DNA of 34,376 nucleotides from Terriglobia bacterium (GTDB lineage: Bacteria > Acidobacteriota > Terriglobia > Terriglobales > Acidobacteriaceae). The stretch covers positions 1 to 34,376 of the forward strand of contig JAIQFA010000058.1 of assembly GCA_020073525.1 (NCBI GenBank), read 5' to 3'. The position numbers were made by a program, and so were the translations under genes. The notes beneath the pieces are model-generated. The model was not told where the DNA came from. It searched no databases and saw nothing but the letters and a program-made list of their open reading frames with translations. The first letter of the stretch is position 1. Each line of letters starts with the position of its first letter. This document shows, piece after piece, positions 23,458 through 31,738 of this stretch.

Positions 23458-24423
23458 CTACTCTGCAACGAGCAGATTCTCCGCAAAGGGCCACTGCTCG
23501 TCAATCCACTGTGCCTCGCAGGAGAAACCTGCAGCGCGTGCCATCTGGAAGACTTCTTCCGAAGAATACTTATGGCTGCTCTCGGTCCAGATCGTCTCGC
23601 CTTCCATGAATTCCACTCGCAAATCCGCTGCCGGGATGCGCACCGTCTGGCGCCTCCGTGACTCGAGGTGCATTTCAACGCTGCGGGCTTCGTGGTTAAT
23701 CCTGGCTACGTGGACGAACTGGCTCAAGTCGAAATCGGCATCGAGCTCACGATTGATGCGGGCCAGCAGGTTGAGGTTAAAAGCCGCGGTCACTCCAATT
23801 TCATCGTCGTAGGCCTTGAGCAACTGTGCACTCGGCTTCTCCAGGTCCGTCCCCAGAAGAAGCGAATCGCCGGGCTCGAGGATGCGGCGAACCTCGGCCA
23901 GGAATTTCACTCCCGCGGGGCGATCGAAATTCCCGATGGTGCTTCCCAAAAACAATACGAAGAGATGCTGGTTGCGTTGGCGGTGAGCGGCCACCTCCAG
24001 CAATCCATCCAGGTACTCGCGCTCAAAACCCACGATGCTGATGGAATCAATGTCGCTGAGTTCGCGCTCGCACATGACTAAAGCAGAGCGAGATATCTCG
24101 ACCGGATAATAGAACGTGCGCTGCCAGCGGCTTAGCGCCTCGAGGATCCAGCGGGTCTTCTTGCCGCTGCCGCTGCCCAGTTCCGCCACCGCGACCGGAG
24201 CGTCGAGGCGTTCTACGATTTCGCCGGCATGTCGTTGCAGCAAGCGCTCGTCAGCTCGCGTGAGGCCATACTCGGGCAGATGGCTGATCACTTCAAACAG
24301 GGCCGAGCCCACGTCGTCATAGAGATATTTCGAGGGCAGTTCCTTCTGTCCCGGGCGGTCGAGTCCGGCGCGCACGTCAGCGGCGAATTCGTAAGACGCG
24401 TTGGTAATCGCATGAACCAGCAT
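23458..24423 (-). CDS. egtD: L-histidine N(alpha)-methyltransferase, ergothioneine biosynthesis
   Basis: EgtD trimethylates histidine to hercynine using SAM, the first step to ergothioneine. The 321-residue length matches known EgtD proteins. PSKYLYDDVGSALFEVISHLPEYGLTRADE (30-59) is the signature N-terminal helix region. The SAM-binding loop is ELGSGSGKKT (81-90), FLGSTIGNF carries the Asn that contacts the substrate, and WTESSHKYS near the C-terminus corresponds to the substrate-carboxylate/imidazole region. ATG 24423 is chosen because AAGGGG lies 8 nt upstream. It follows egtB by 20 nt on the same strand, forming a two-gene ergothioneine operon. Confidence 0.92.
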   Translation of the reverse strand: MLVHAITNASYEFAADVRAGLDRPGQKELPSKYLYDDVGSALFEVISHLPEYGLTRADERLLQRHAGEIVERLDAPVAVAELGSGSGKKTRWILEALSRWQRTFYYPVEISRSALVMCERELSDIDSISIVGFEREYLDGLLEVAAHRQRNQHLFVLFLGSTIGNFDRPAGVKFLAEVRRILEPGDSLLLGTDLEKPSAQLLKAYDDEIGVTAAFNLNLLARINRELDADFDLSQFVHVARINHEARSVEMHLESRRRQTVRIPAADLRVEFMEGETIWTESSHKYSSEEVFQMARAAGFSCEAQWIDEQWPFAENLLVAE

Positions 24424-24443
24424 TTTCAAATCCCCTTCGATCC

Positions 24444-25784
24444 CTAGCGGCTTACGCAGCGGAAACCCGCGTACACGTATTGGTAATGTGCCTGGAACCA
24501 GTTGCGGAAAGTCGGCCGCAGCATGCATGCAGCCGTGCGCGCCGACCCACCCTTCATGACGAAGTGCTTGCCATCAAAGAAGTCCGCCGAGTATCCCCGG
24601 TAAAACGGAAATGGCTCAAACCCCGGAAAGGGACCGAAAACGGTGGACGTCCATTCCCAACCGTTGCCCAGCATGTCATCGACGCCGAAAGCGCTCTGGC
24701 CTTTGGGGAACGAATTCACCGCGACCGGGTCCCATCGCTCAAGATCAAAATTGCCACGGGTAGGATTGGGAGGCTCATTGCCCCACAGGTAAGCCCTTTC
24801 TTCTCCCTCAACAGTGCCGTAGGCAGCGCGCTGCCACTGCGCCTCCGTGGGCAGCGACTTCCCTACCCAGCGCGTGTAGGCCGCTGCCTCAGCGTGACTC
24901 ACATACACGGGCCAGTCGAGTGGCAGCGGCACGGCGCCAAACATGGTGCGCCAGAGCCATCGATTGCCATCCTTCTTCCAGAACAACGGATGAGAAATCC
25001 CTTGGGCAGTTTTCCAGCTCCAGTCGTTATCGCTCCAGTAAGCGCGCGTCTCGTAGCCGCCGGCCGCCATGAAATCGAGATACTGCTGGTTTGTCACCTT
25101 GTAGCGGTCGATCTCGAACGCGGGCACTTCTACGGTGTGAGCCTCGTACTCGTTGTCCCAGCCAAAGGTTTCAGAGCCTCGCGACAAACCCAGGGTGGCT
25201 GTGCCAGCGGGCACGGAGACCATCCGATGAGCGAGCGAGATACGGAGGTTCGCTGCCTTCGCTTGGTCCTCGGGTTGCGCTTTCATGTCGGGCGGCAACC
25301 GATGCAGCATGTAGGCCAGCGTTTCGACATGCATCAGCCGATGCTCGATGGCCACGTTCAGCAAAGTGGGCAGCGGAAAACCATCGCGGGTCGGCAGACG
25401 GGTTTCGAAAAGTGCATTTTCGAGATTCTTGTCGAGAGCCCCGCGGACGCTGCGGACGTAAGCGCGAACCGCGTCCACAGCAGGCCAGTCGGATGGCACG
25501 TCGGCAGGGAGTCCGCCGCCAACGGGGTCGATGCCGAAGGCAAAGAGCCGATCCAGTTTAGGATGAGCACTCGCCAGCGCGAAGGCATTTCCGCTTAGCA
25601 AATTCCAGTCAAACGCTTCGAGGTGTCCGACATAGAAGATGATGCGATGGCGCTCTGGAATCGGTCGCTCGTAGAGCGAGTCAGGGCGCACGAGATTGAA
25701 CAGTTCATCACTTCGACGGCGAGCCTCGAACACTCGCTCCATCAGTTCGGAAGAAACCCCTACTGCTTTTTCTGTAGCCAGCAT
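24444..25784 (-). CDS. egtB: Hercynine oxygenase (sulfoxide synthase), ergothioneine biosynthesis
   Basis: EgtB joins hercynine to cysteine or gamma-glutamylcysteine with oxygen on a non-haem iron. The 446-residue protein has an N-terminal DinB-like four-helix domain with the iron triad His54 (YVGHLEAFDWN), His148 and His152 (EHRLMHVE, an HxxxHxE motif). A C-terminal FGE-sulfatase domain follows at about 185-446 (VTNQQYLDFMAAGGY, LPTEAQWQRAAYG, GNGWEWTSTVFGPFPGF, GGSARTAACMLRPTFRNWF). ATG 25784 is preferred over a TTG at 25808. No egtA or egtC is nearby. That is compatible with EgtB types that use cysteine directly, but this is an inference. Confidence 0.92.
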   Translation of the reverse strand: MLATEKAVGVSSELMERVFEARRRSDELFNLVRPDSLYERPIPERHRIIFYVGHLEAFDWNLLSGNAFALASAHPKLDRLFAFGIDPVGGGLPADVPSDWPAVDAVRAYVRSVRGALDKNLENALFETRLPTRDGFPLPTLLNVAIEHRLMHVETLAYMLHRLPPDMKAQPEDQAKAANLRISLAHRMVSVPAGTATLGLSRGSETFGWDNEYEAHTVEVPAFEIDRYKVTNQQYLDFMAAGGYETRAYWSDNDWSWKTAQGISHPLFWKKDGNRWLWRTMFGAVPLPLDWPVYVSHAEAAAYTRWVGKSLPTEAQWQRAAYGTVEGEERAYLWGNEPPNPTRGNFDLERWDPVAVNSFPKGQSAFGVDDMLGNGWEWTSTVFGPFPGFEPFPFYRGYSADFFDGKHFVMKGGSARTAACMLRPTFRNWFQAHYQYVYAGFRCVSR

Positions 25785-25918
25785 TCTGCTCTCTCGATCC
25801 CGCCGCAAATATCTCGACGAACCGCCCCTTCGAGGACAGGCAACCCCACCGCACGTGATTTACTTAGATGATGGGGTTCTTTCCGCCGTCGCAACAGAAT
25901 TGACCTTTATTTCGGACT

Positions 25919-26016
25919 GTAGCGCCGGCATCTTGCCGGCTGTCCCGAGGGCGTCTCGCTCTCGGCGCGGCGGGCGAGACGCCCGCCGGACCGCCGCCGA
26001 GAACGGCGGCGCTACA
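25919..26016. repeat. 98-bp dispersed repeat, copy 2
   Basis: Same length and inverted ends as the copy at 22663-22760, with about 11 substitutions and no indels needed. It lies in the 332-bp divergent spacer between egtB and the Nfn gene. Besides this repeat and the Crp/Fnr-like site, I see nothing else in that spacer. Confidence 0.85.
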
Positions 26017-26051
26017 CTTGTTGCGGCTTGTGATCTCCCTCGCCCTCACAC

Positions 26052-26065
26052 GTGATGCGTATCAC
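26052..26065. promoter_or_regulatory. Candidate Crp/Fnr-family binding site ahead of the Nfn-ferredoxin oxidoreductase genes
   Basis: GTGAT-GCGT-ATCAC is a perfect palindrome of the GTGA-N6-TCAC form, flanked by CA on the right as in Crp sites. It is centred about 58 bp upstream of the Nfn small subunit ATG. It suits redox or oxygen control, but is assigned by consensus only. Confidence 0.5.
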
Positions 26066-26116
26066 AGCCACTTGGCTCCCCATTCCGGACAATGTCTTGT
26101 AAGCCACGCGAACGAC

Positions 26117-27010
26117 ATGTTCAAAATCCTGCACGCTGAGTTCCTGGCCCCCGGTATCAAGCGGTTCGTCATCGAGGCGCCACGCATTGCCCACAAATAC
26201 AAACCAGGACAATTCGTAATCCTGAGGGTGTACGAACAGGGCGAACGCATCCCGATCACCATCGAGCATGCCGATCTCGAGCGCGGCACGATTCGCATCG
26301 TGGTGCAATCGATCGGCAAAACCACCAACCTGCTCAATTCTCTGGAAACTGGCGATTCCATCCTGAATGTGGTGGGGCCGCTGGGAAAACCGTCGGAGAT
26401 CGAGAAGTTCGGCACCGTGGTGGTAATGGGTGGCGGCGTAGGAACGGCGATGGCCTATCCGACGGCGGTAGCGCTGAAGCGGGCGGGCAATCGCGTAATC
26501 TCCATCGTGGGCGCACGCACTAAGGAACTGGTCATCCTGGAACGCGAACTGCGCGAGGCGAGCGATGCGCTGATGATCACGACCGACGACGGAACCTATG
26601 CTGACAAGGGCTTCGTCACCGACAAGCTGCGGCAGTTAATCGAGAATGGCACGCGTATCGACCTGGTGCTGGCGATCGGGCCCATCCCCATGATGAGGGC
26701 GGTAGCGGAGATGACGCGGAAAGAGCACATTCGCACCATCGTCAGCCTAAACCCGATCATGATCGATGGTACGGGCATGTGTGGCGGGTGCCGCGTATTG
26801 ATCGACGGAAAAAGCGAGTTCGCCTGCGTGGACGGCCCGGAGTTCGATGCGCATCGCGTCGACTTCGCGGTGCTGGTGCAGCGCAATTCGATGTACCGGA
26901 CGGCGGAGCAGAAGTCGATGGAGGAATTCCAGCGCGACCCCGAGGCGCAGATCGAAGCCGTGCATGCCGGGCAAGCCGGAGCGTGCGCAGTGGATGGAGG
27001 CGGCCGATGA
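26117..27010 (+). CDS. NfnA-type ferredoxin-NAD(P)+ oxidoreductase small subunit
   Basis: This subunit holds FAD, an NAD(H) site and a [2Fe-2S] cluster and works with the NfnB-type partner in electron transfer or bifurcation between ferredoxin, NAD(H) and NADP(H). The 297-residue protein opens MFKILHAEFLAPGIKRFVIE, has the FAD motif RIPITI (44-49) and the nucleotide motif VVMGGGVGTAMAYP (102-115). The cluster region IDGTGMCGGCRV holds Cys222 and Cys225, with Cys237 in FACVDGPEFDAH. Nfn small subunits use three Cys plus one Asp; Asp217 is the candidate here. ATG 26117 is chosen by family alignment because the open frame upstream is unrelated. It overlaps the next gene as ATGA. The sulfide dehydrogenase name SudB is an alternative. 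Confidence 0.9.
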   Translation: MFKILHAEFLAPGIKRFVIEAPRIAHKYKPGQFVILRVYEQGERIPITIEHADLERGTIRIVVQSIGKTTNLLNSLETGDSILNVVGPLGKPSEIEKFGTVVVMGGGVGTAMAYPTAVALKRAGNRVISIVGARTKELVILERELREASDALMITTDDGTYADKGFVTDKLRQLIENGTRIDLVLAIGPIPMMRAVAEMTRKEHIRTIVSLNPIMIDGTGMCGGCRVLIDGKSEFACVDGPEFDAHRVDFAVLVQRNSMYRTAEQKSMEEFQRDPEAQIEAVHAGQAGACAVDGGGR

Positions 27011-28464
27011 CGCCACCCACCAAGCCTCCCTCGTTGAATCCGGTTCCTCTCAAAGAGCGGATGAAGGTCCCCCGGCAGCACATGCTGGAACAGCCCCCGC
27101 TGCTGCGCGCCACAAATTTCACTGAAGTGAACCTCGGCTATTCCGAGGAACTGGCGATGCAGGAAGCGCGGCGCTGCCTGGAGTGCGCCAAGCCGAAGTG
27201 CGTGGATGACTGTCCCGTGGGCGTCAAGGTGAAAGATTTCGTGCAGTTGATCGTGGCTGGCGACTTCATGGGCGCGGCGGCCAAAATCCGCGAAGACAAC
27301 GTGCTCCCCGCCATTACCGGCCGTGTGTGCCCACAGGAAGACCACTGCGAAGGCGGATGTTTGATGGGCAAGAAGGTCGAGCCTTTGGGGATTGGGTACC
27401 TGGAGCGCTTCGTCGCCGATTATGAACAGCAACACCTCGATATCCGCACACTACCCAAGGCGCGCCCGACAGGTAAGAAAGTGGCCATCGTGGGCAGTGG
27501 TCCCTCCGGTTTGACCGCGGCGGGCGATCTCGTCCAGAAGGGACACCAGGTCCACGTCTTCGAGGCGCTGCACACATTGGGCGGAGTGCTCTCGTACGGC
27601 ATCCCAGAGTTCCGCCTGCCCAAACAAATTATTCGCGAACAGATCGATTACATGCGGGCCATGGGCGTGGAGTTTGAAACCGACGTAGTGGTCGGAAAGA
27701 CGGTGACTCTCGACGAGCTGATGGACGAAGAGGGTTACGACGCAGTGTTCATCGGGACGGGCGCCGGGCTGCCGCAGTTCATGAATATTCCCGGAGAACA
27801 CCTGAACGGCGTCTACTCGGCGAACGAGTTCCTGACCCGCATCAACCTGATGCACGCCTACGAGTTCCCCAAGTATGACGAGCCGATGGTGGATTTCCGG
27901 GGCAAAGAGGTGGCGGTGATTGGGGGCGGCAACACGGCGCTGGACGCCATTCGCTCGGCGTTGCGGCTCGGCGCGAGCAAGGCTTACGTGCTTTATCGCA
28001 GGAGCGAGGCGGAGATGCCGGCGCGCAAGGAAGAAGTGAAGCATGCCCAGCAGGAAGGCATCGAGTTTCGCGTGTTGACCAATCCCATCGAGTTTCTGTC
28101 GGACGGCAAGGGCTGGCTGGGCGGGGTGCGCTGCATGCGCATGGAATTGGGCGAGCCCGACGCATCCGGACGCCGACGGCCGGTGCCGATCGAAGGCTCG
28201 GAGTTCGACCTGCCGTTGTCAGTTGCCGTCATCGCGATCGGCACGGGGGCGAATCCGCTGATCCAGAGCACCACGCCGGGTCTGAAGACGAACAAGCGGA
28301 ACTACATTGAAGCGGATGTGATGACCCAGCGTACGTCCCGAAAAGGCGTGTTCGCCGGCGGAGATATTGTCACCGGAAGTGCGACGGTGATCCTGGCAAT
28401 GGGTGCCGGACGGCGCGCCGCAAAATCGATTCACGAGTATCTAACGACTTCGGGTACGTGGTGA
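27007..28464 (+). CDS. NfnB/GltD-type NADPH oxidoreductase large subunit
   Basis: The 485-residue flavoprotein resembles the glutamate synthase small subunit and NfnB. It has an N-terminal domain for two [4Fe-4S] clusters (CLECAKPKCVDDCPVG at 57-72 and CPQEDHCEGGC at 108-118). An FAD motif GSGPSG (163-168), an NADPH motif VIGGGNTALDA and a closing FAD motif AGGDIVTGSATVILAM follow. No glutamate synthase large subunit is in the window, and the ATGA overlap with the NfnA-type gene favours an Nfn-like complex. Downstream ferredoxin and 2-oxoacid:ferredoxin oxidoreductase genes give a clear electron donor. Confidence 0.9.
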   Translation: MTPPTKPPSLNPVPLKERMKVPRQHMLEQPPLLRATNFTEVNLGYSEELAMQEARRCLECAKPKCVDDCPVGVKVKDFVQLIVAGDFMGAAAKIREDNVLPAITGRVCPQEDHCEGGCLMGKKVEPLGIGYLERFVADYEQQHLDIRTLPKARPTGKKVAIVGSGPSGLTAAGDLVQKGHQVHVFEALHTLGGVLSYGIPEFRLPKQIIREQIDYMRAMGVEFETDVVVGKTVTLDELMDEEGYDAVFIGTGAGLPQFMNIPGEHLNGVYSANEFLTRINLMHAYEFPKYDEPMVDFRGKEVAVIGGGNTALDAIRSALRLGASKAYVLYRRSEAEMPARKEEVKHAQQEGIEFRVLTNPIEFLSDGKGWLGGVRCMRMELGEPDASGRRRPVPIEGSEFDLPLSVAVIAIGTGANPLIQSTTPGLKTNKRNYIEADVMTQRTSRKGVFAGGDIVTGSATVILAMGAGRRAAKSIHEYLTTSGTW

Positions 28465-28518
28465 GAGTTTAAGTCGTAACAGATTGATTTATTGGTAGTT
28501 AAGCTGCAAGCACTTGGT

Positions 28519-28532
28519 GTGACGCGCCTCAC
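28519..28532. promoter_or_regulatory. Candidate Crp/Fnr-family binding site ahead of the ferredoxin gene
   Basis: TGTGA-CGCGCC-TCACT (28518-28533) has the GTGA-N6-TCAC form. It sits in the 191-bp gap between the NfnB-type gene and the ferredoxin gene. A weak promoter-like pair, TTGAAC (28582-28587) and GATAGA (28606-28611), lies downstream. The gap suggests the ferredoxin genes have their own promoter. Confidence 0.4.
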
Positions 28533-28655
28533 TGTGGCTGGTGCGTAAGCTCACAGCCGGTGGGACGGAGAGAGCTTGTAATTGAACTTGGGCCACTACG
28601 GGTCGGATAGAAGTTTCCCGCCCAGAACAAAGAAGCAACGGCAGCGAGGTGAACC

Positions 28656-28934
28656 ATGGCAGGGCAAGCACGCGGTAAGGTCACGATCGATGTCGAAGAG
28701 TGCAAGGGATGTGGGCTATGTGTGGAATCCTGTCCGCCCAAGTGCCTGGAACTGACGCAGGGATTGAATACCTACGGAGCTCATCCGGCGCACTACACGG
28801 GGCACGATTGCACCGGTTGTGGGATCTGTTTCTATTGTTGCCCGGAACCGGGCGCGATTACGGTCTACCGCATTAAGGCGAAAGCGAAGCCGGTAGTGAC
28901 GACGCAGGGGGTCGAACATGCGGCAGCTCTGTAA
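28656..28934 (+). CDS. korD: 2x[4Fe-4S] ferredoxin subunit of 2-oxoacid:ferredoxin oxidoreductase
   Basis: The 92-residue protein has two CxxCxxCxxxC cluster sites at Cys16-Cys26 ([12 protein letters not shown]) and Cys52-Cys62 ([12 protein letters not shown]). This is the delta subunit or free ferredoxin that takes electrons from the oxidoreductase. GAGGTG lies 4 nt ahead of ATG 28656. Its 3' end overlaps the alpha subunit gene by 17 nt. The symbol is given by position and family; porD or vorD are equally possible. Confidence 0.88.
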   Translation: MAGQARGKVTIDVEECKGCGLCVESCPPKCLELTQGLNTYGAHPAHYTGHDCTGCGICFYCCPEPGAITVYRIKAKAKPVVTTQGVEHAAAL

Positions 28935-29970
28935 AGGAAACGTGGCAGTGGTGAAGGGCGCAATCCTCGCCGGATGCCGCGCGTACTACGGATATCCCAT
29001 TACTCCGGCCAGCGAAATCGCCGAGTCCGCGGCGCTTTACTTCCCGCAGGTTGGCGGAACATTTCTACAGGCGGAGAGCGAAGTCGCCGCCATCAACATG
29101 GTCTACGGAGCAGCGGCGGCCGGGGTTCGCGTTATGACGGGATCCTCTGGCCCCGGTGTCAGCCTGATGCAGGAAGGCATGTCGTATCTGGCCGGTGCGG
29201 AATTGCCGTGCGTTATTGTCGATGTGGTGCGCGGCGGACCGGGACTGGGCAACATCGCGCCGGAACAAAGCGACTATTTTGCCATGGTAAAAGGCGGCGG
29301 TCATGGCAACTACCGCAACCTTGTGCTCGCTCCCGCGTCGGTGCAGGAGATGGCCGATCTCACCATGCTGGCATTCGATCTCGCGGACAAGTATCGCAAT
29401 CCAGCCGTCATTCTGACAGATGGCTTCGTTGGGCAAATGATGGAGCCGCTCGAACTCGAAGATCGTGAGATTCAAGCACCCGAAAAACTGTGGGCGGTCA
29501 AGGGAACGCCCGAGACACGGGCCAACCTGGTTAGCTCCATTTACCTCGAAACCGACGAATTGGAAGCACACCAGCGCCGCATGGAAGCCAAATACATTCG
29601 CGCGAGAGAAGCCGAGCAGCGCTGCGAACTGTGCTATACCGACGATGCTGAAGTGCTTCTCGTCGGCTACGGCATTGTTTCCCGCGTGTTGCTGTCGGCG
29701 GTCGAAGCACTGCGCAAGGACGGTGTAAAAGCCGGGTTGTTCCGGCCCATCACTCTGTGGCCCTTTCCCTCGAAGGCTCTGGTGGAAGCGGCCTCTAAGG
29801 TCCAAAACATTTTGGTCGTCGAATTGAGCAACGGACAAATGGTGGAAGATGTGCGCCTGACGCTGAACGGCAAGGTGCCGGTGGAGTTCTACGGTCGAGT
29901 GGGTGGCAACGTGCCATCGGTTCGAGAGCTGCAAGAACAAGTGTTGTCACGCATGGCAGTAGCGGTCTGA
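28918..29970 (+). CDS. korA: 2-oxoacid:ferredoxin oxidoreductase, alpha subunit
   Basis: This subunit pairs with the thiamine diphosphate subunit to oxidise a 2-oxoacid to acyl-CoA and CO2 with ferredoxin. The 350-residue protein has the signature [14 protein letters not shown] (23-36), [28 protein letters not shown] and the C-terminal domain ([29 protein letters not shown]). A separate ferredoxin gene with this alpha subunit order resembles 2-oxoglutarate or 2-ketoisovalerate enzymes. Substrate preference cannot be read from the sequence, so the symbol is provisional. Confidence 0.9.
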   Translation: MRQLCKGNVAVVKGAILAGCRAYYGYPITPASEIAESAALYFPQVGGTFLQAESEVAAINMVYGAAAAGVRVMTGSSGPGVSLMQEGMSYLAGAELPCVIVDVVRGGPGLGNIAPEQSDYFAMVKGGGHGNYRNLVLAPASVQEMADLTMLAFDLADKYRNPAVILTDGFVGQMMEPLELEDREIQAPEKLWAVKGTPETRANLVSSIYLETDELEAHQRRMEAKYIRAREAEQRCELCYTDDAEVLLVGYGIVSRVLLSAVEALRKDGVKAGLFRPITLWPFPSKALVEAASKVQNILVVELSNGQMVEDVRLTLNGKVPVEFYGRVGGNVPSVRELQEQVLSRMAVAV

Positions 29971-30005
29971 GACCAAGTCGATCTGGTTGGAAGAGGGCAA
30001 CGAAA

Positions 30006-31547
30006 ATGGCAAACGAGAGCGTGGTCAGCGAAGCGGGTCTCGAAATTAAGACTGTAATCAAGCCTGAAGACAGTTCTGCCGCGAATAACGACGCATACGA
30101 ATCCATCCACTCCAAGTCGCCGTTGTTCTATGACCTGTACGAACGCAAGTCCGAACTGAAAAACCAGACCCACTACTGTCCCGGCTGCGGACACGGCGTA
30201 GTGCACAAGCTAATCGCCGAAGCGCTGCAGGACTTGGGAGTGCAAGACAAGACGATCTTCGTCAGTCCGGTGGGCTGCTCGGTGTTTGCTTATTACTATT
30301 TCGATGTCGGCAATGTGCAGGTCGCGCATGGGCGCGCGCCGGCAGCGGCTACGGCCATCAAGCGAGCGGGCCCCGACAAGATGGTGATCTCCTATCAGGG
30401 AGACGGCGACTTGGCAGCCATCGGCACCGCGGAGATCGTGCATGCCGCCAACCGCGGCGAAAAGATCTCTGTCTTTTTCGTGAACAATGGAATCTACGGC
30501 ATGACCGGTGGCCAGATGGCGCCCACCACCATGGTCGGGCAGAAGAGCACAACTTCTCCCTGGGGCCGGCGGCCGTCGAACGAAGGCTTCCCTCTTCACA
30601 TGGCGGAACTTCTCGCCACGCTGGAAGCGCCGGCTTATATCGAACGTGTAGCGCTTTCCGACAACAAGAACATCATGAGAGCGCGGCGGGCGATCCGCAA
30701 GGCGCTCGAAATTCAACGGGACGGCGTGGGCTTCTCTTTCGTCGAAATCCTGTCGCCGTGTCCGACGATTTGGGGCAAAGACCCAGTCGAAGCGCGGCGC
30801 TGGGTGCTGGAAAAAATGACGCCCACCTTCCCGCTCAATGTCTTCCGCGATCGCCGGCCGGAAATTCCCACCGGCAACGAGCCGCCGCAACGGCCCGTGG
30901 CGGACGTGCTTGGGATCACTCCGAAAGCAGGAGCGCCCGATACTTCCAAGTCGAAACATGCCCATCGCTTCAAAGACGTGAAGATAAAAATCGCAGGTTT
31001 CGGCGGGCAGGGCGTGCTGCTGTTGGGGCAACTCCTCATCGAAATGGGCATGCGCGAAGGATTGGAAGTGAGCTGGTTGCCGTCGTATGGTCCGGAGATG
31101 CGTTCGGGCAGCGCGCACTGCCATGTTTGTCTGTCGAAAGAGCGGATCGGGTCACCCCTGATCTCGCATCCCGATGTGCTCGTGGCCATGAATGAGTTCT
31201 CGCTGCGGAAGTTTGCCCACGAGGTAAAAAGCGGCGGAATCATTCTCTACAACGGCGAGACTCTTCCTGCTGATTTCTATGCGCCCGAAGTGCAGGTCGT
31301 GGCGATGCCGGCGGCGGAGATTGCCGACAAGCTCGGTTCGACGAAGGCCACCAACATCGTGATGATGGGCGCGCTTCTCGAAGAGACCGAGTGCCTGGCT
31401 CCCGGAACCGCCTTGAGTGTGCTCGAAGACAAGGTGAAAAAACTCGACCTGCTGGAAATTGACCGCAAGGCGCTCACCGCGGGCCGCCTGTTCATCGATG
31501 AACAGGCCCACATTGGCGCGGTCAGTCAGCCCGACGGCTTCGCTTAG
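30006..31547 (+). CDS. 2-oxoacid:ferredoxin oxidoreductase, beta-gamma fusion
   Basis: The 513-residue protein joins two subunits that are often separate. The beta part (about 35-275) binds thiamine diphosphate: YCPGCGHG (57-64), GDGD (132-135) and NNGIYGMTGGQ (160-170). A Pro-rich linker of about 40 residues follows. The gamma part (about 325-505) opens with IAGFGGQGVLLLGQLL and contains SWLPSYGPEMRSGSAHCHV. A hydrophilic N-terminal extension of about 35 residues is unusual. The gene follows the alpha gene by 35 nt. The complex would feed ferredoxin, then the Nfn-type genes upstream. Confidence 0.92.
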   Translation: MANESVVSEAGLEIKTVIKPEDSSAANNDAYESIHSKSPLFYDLYERKSELKNQTHYCPGCGHGVVHKLIAEALQDLGVQDKTIFVSPVGCSVFAYYYFDVGNVQVAHGRAPAAATAIKRAGPDKMVISYQGDGDLAAIGTAEIVHAANRGEKISVFFVNNGIYGMTGGQMAPTTMVGQKSTTSPWGRRPSNEGFPLHMAELLATLEAPAYIERVALSDNKNIMRARRAIRKALEIQRDGVGFSFVEILSPCPTIWGKDPVEARRWVLEKMTPTFPLNVFRDRRPEIPTGNEPPQRPVADVLGITPKAGAPDTSKSKHAHRFKDVKIKIAGFGGQGVLLLGQLLIEMGMREGLEVSWLPSYGPEMRSGSAHCHVCLSKERIGSPLISHPDVLVAMNEFSLRKFAHEVKSGGIILYNGETLPADFYAPEVQVVAMPAAEIADKLGSTKATNIVMMGALLEETECLAPGTALSVLEDKVKKLDLLEIDRKALTAGRLFIDEQAHIGAVSQPDGFA

Positions 31548-31565
31548 CGTGGCGGACCTTGGTTC

Positions 31566-31696
31566 GTATCAGGGCATGCCTTCAGGCATGCCGCAAGCGC
31601 ACAGTACCAATGCGCCTTCAGGCGCTGTCCCCCTCGACGCCTAAAGGCGCTTCATCACTTAACATATCTGGCATGCCTGAAGGCATGCCCTGATAC
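31566..31696. repeat. Cluster of short hairpins nested in a perfect 27-bp inverted repeat
   Basis: The arms at 31566-31592 and 31670-31696 are perfectly complementary (27 bp). Each arm holds its own hairpin, GGCATGCC-TTCA-GGCATGCC and GGCATGCC-TGAA-GGCATGCC. Between them are GCGCC-TTCA-GGCGC (31612-31625) and CGCC-TAAA-GGCG (31638-31649). All share the C-TRAA-G core in one orientation or the other. The block fills most of the spacer after the beta-gamma fusion gene, where it could serve as its 3' end. Confidence 0.85.
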
Positions 31697-31738
31697 AAAA
31701 CGTACTCGTACTAAAAGTTGCTGGCGGAGGATTCTGTA

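Noticed and set aside
24480..25598. Plus-strand open frame of 372 codons opposite egtB
   Set aside because: egtB is conserved throughout on the other strand; the opposite frame has no domain.
26018..26116. Upstream extension of the Nfn small subunit
   Set aside because: The extra 33 residues match nothing expected. The family starts at MFKIL, and this stretch holds a regulatory palindrome.
26117..28464. Glutamate synthase small subunit with partner
   Set aside because: No large subunit is present, and the ATGA-coupled NfnA-type gene with its Asp/Cys cluster motif favours an Nfn-type complex.
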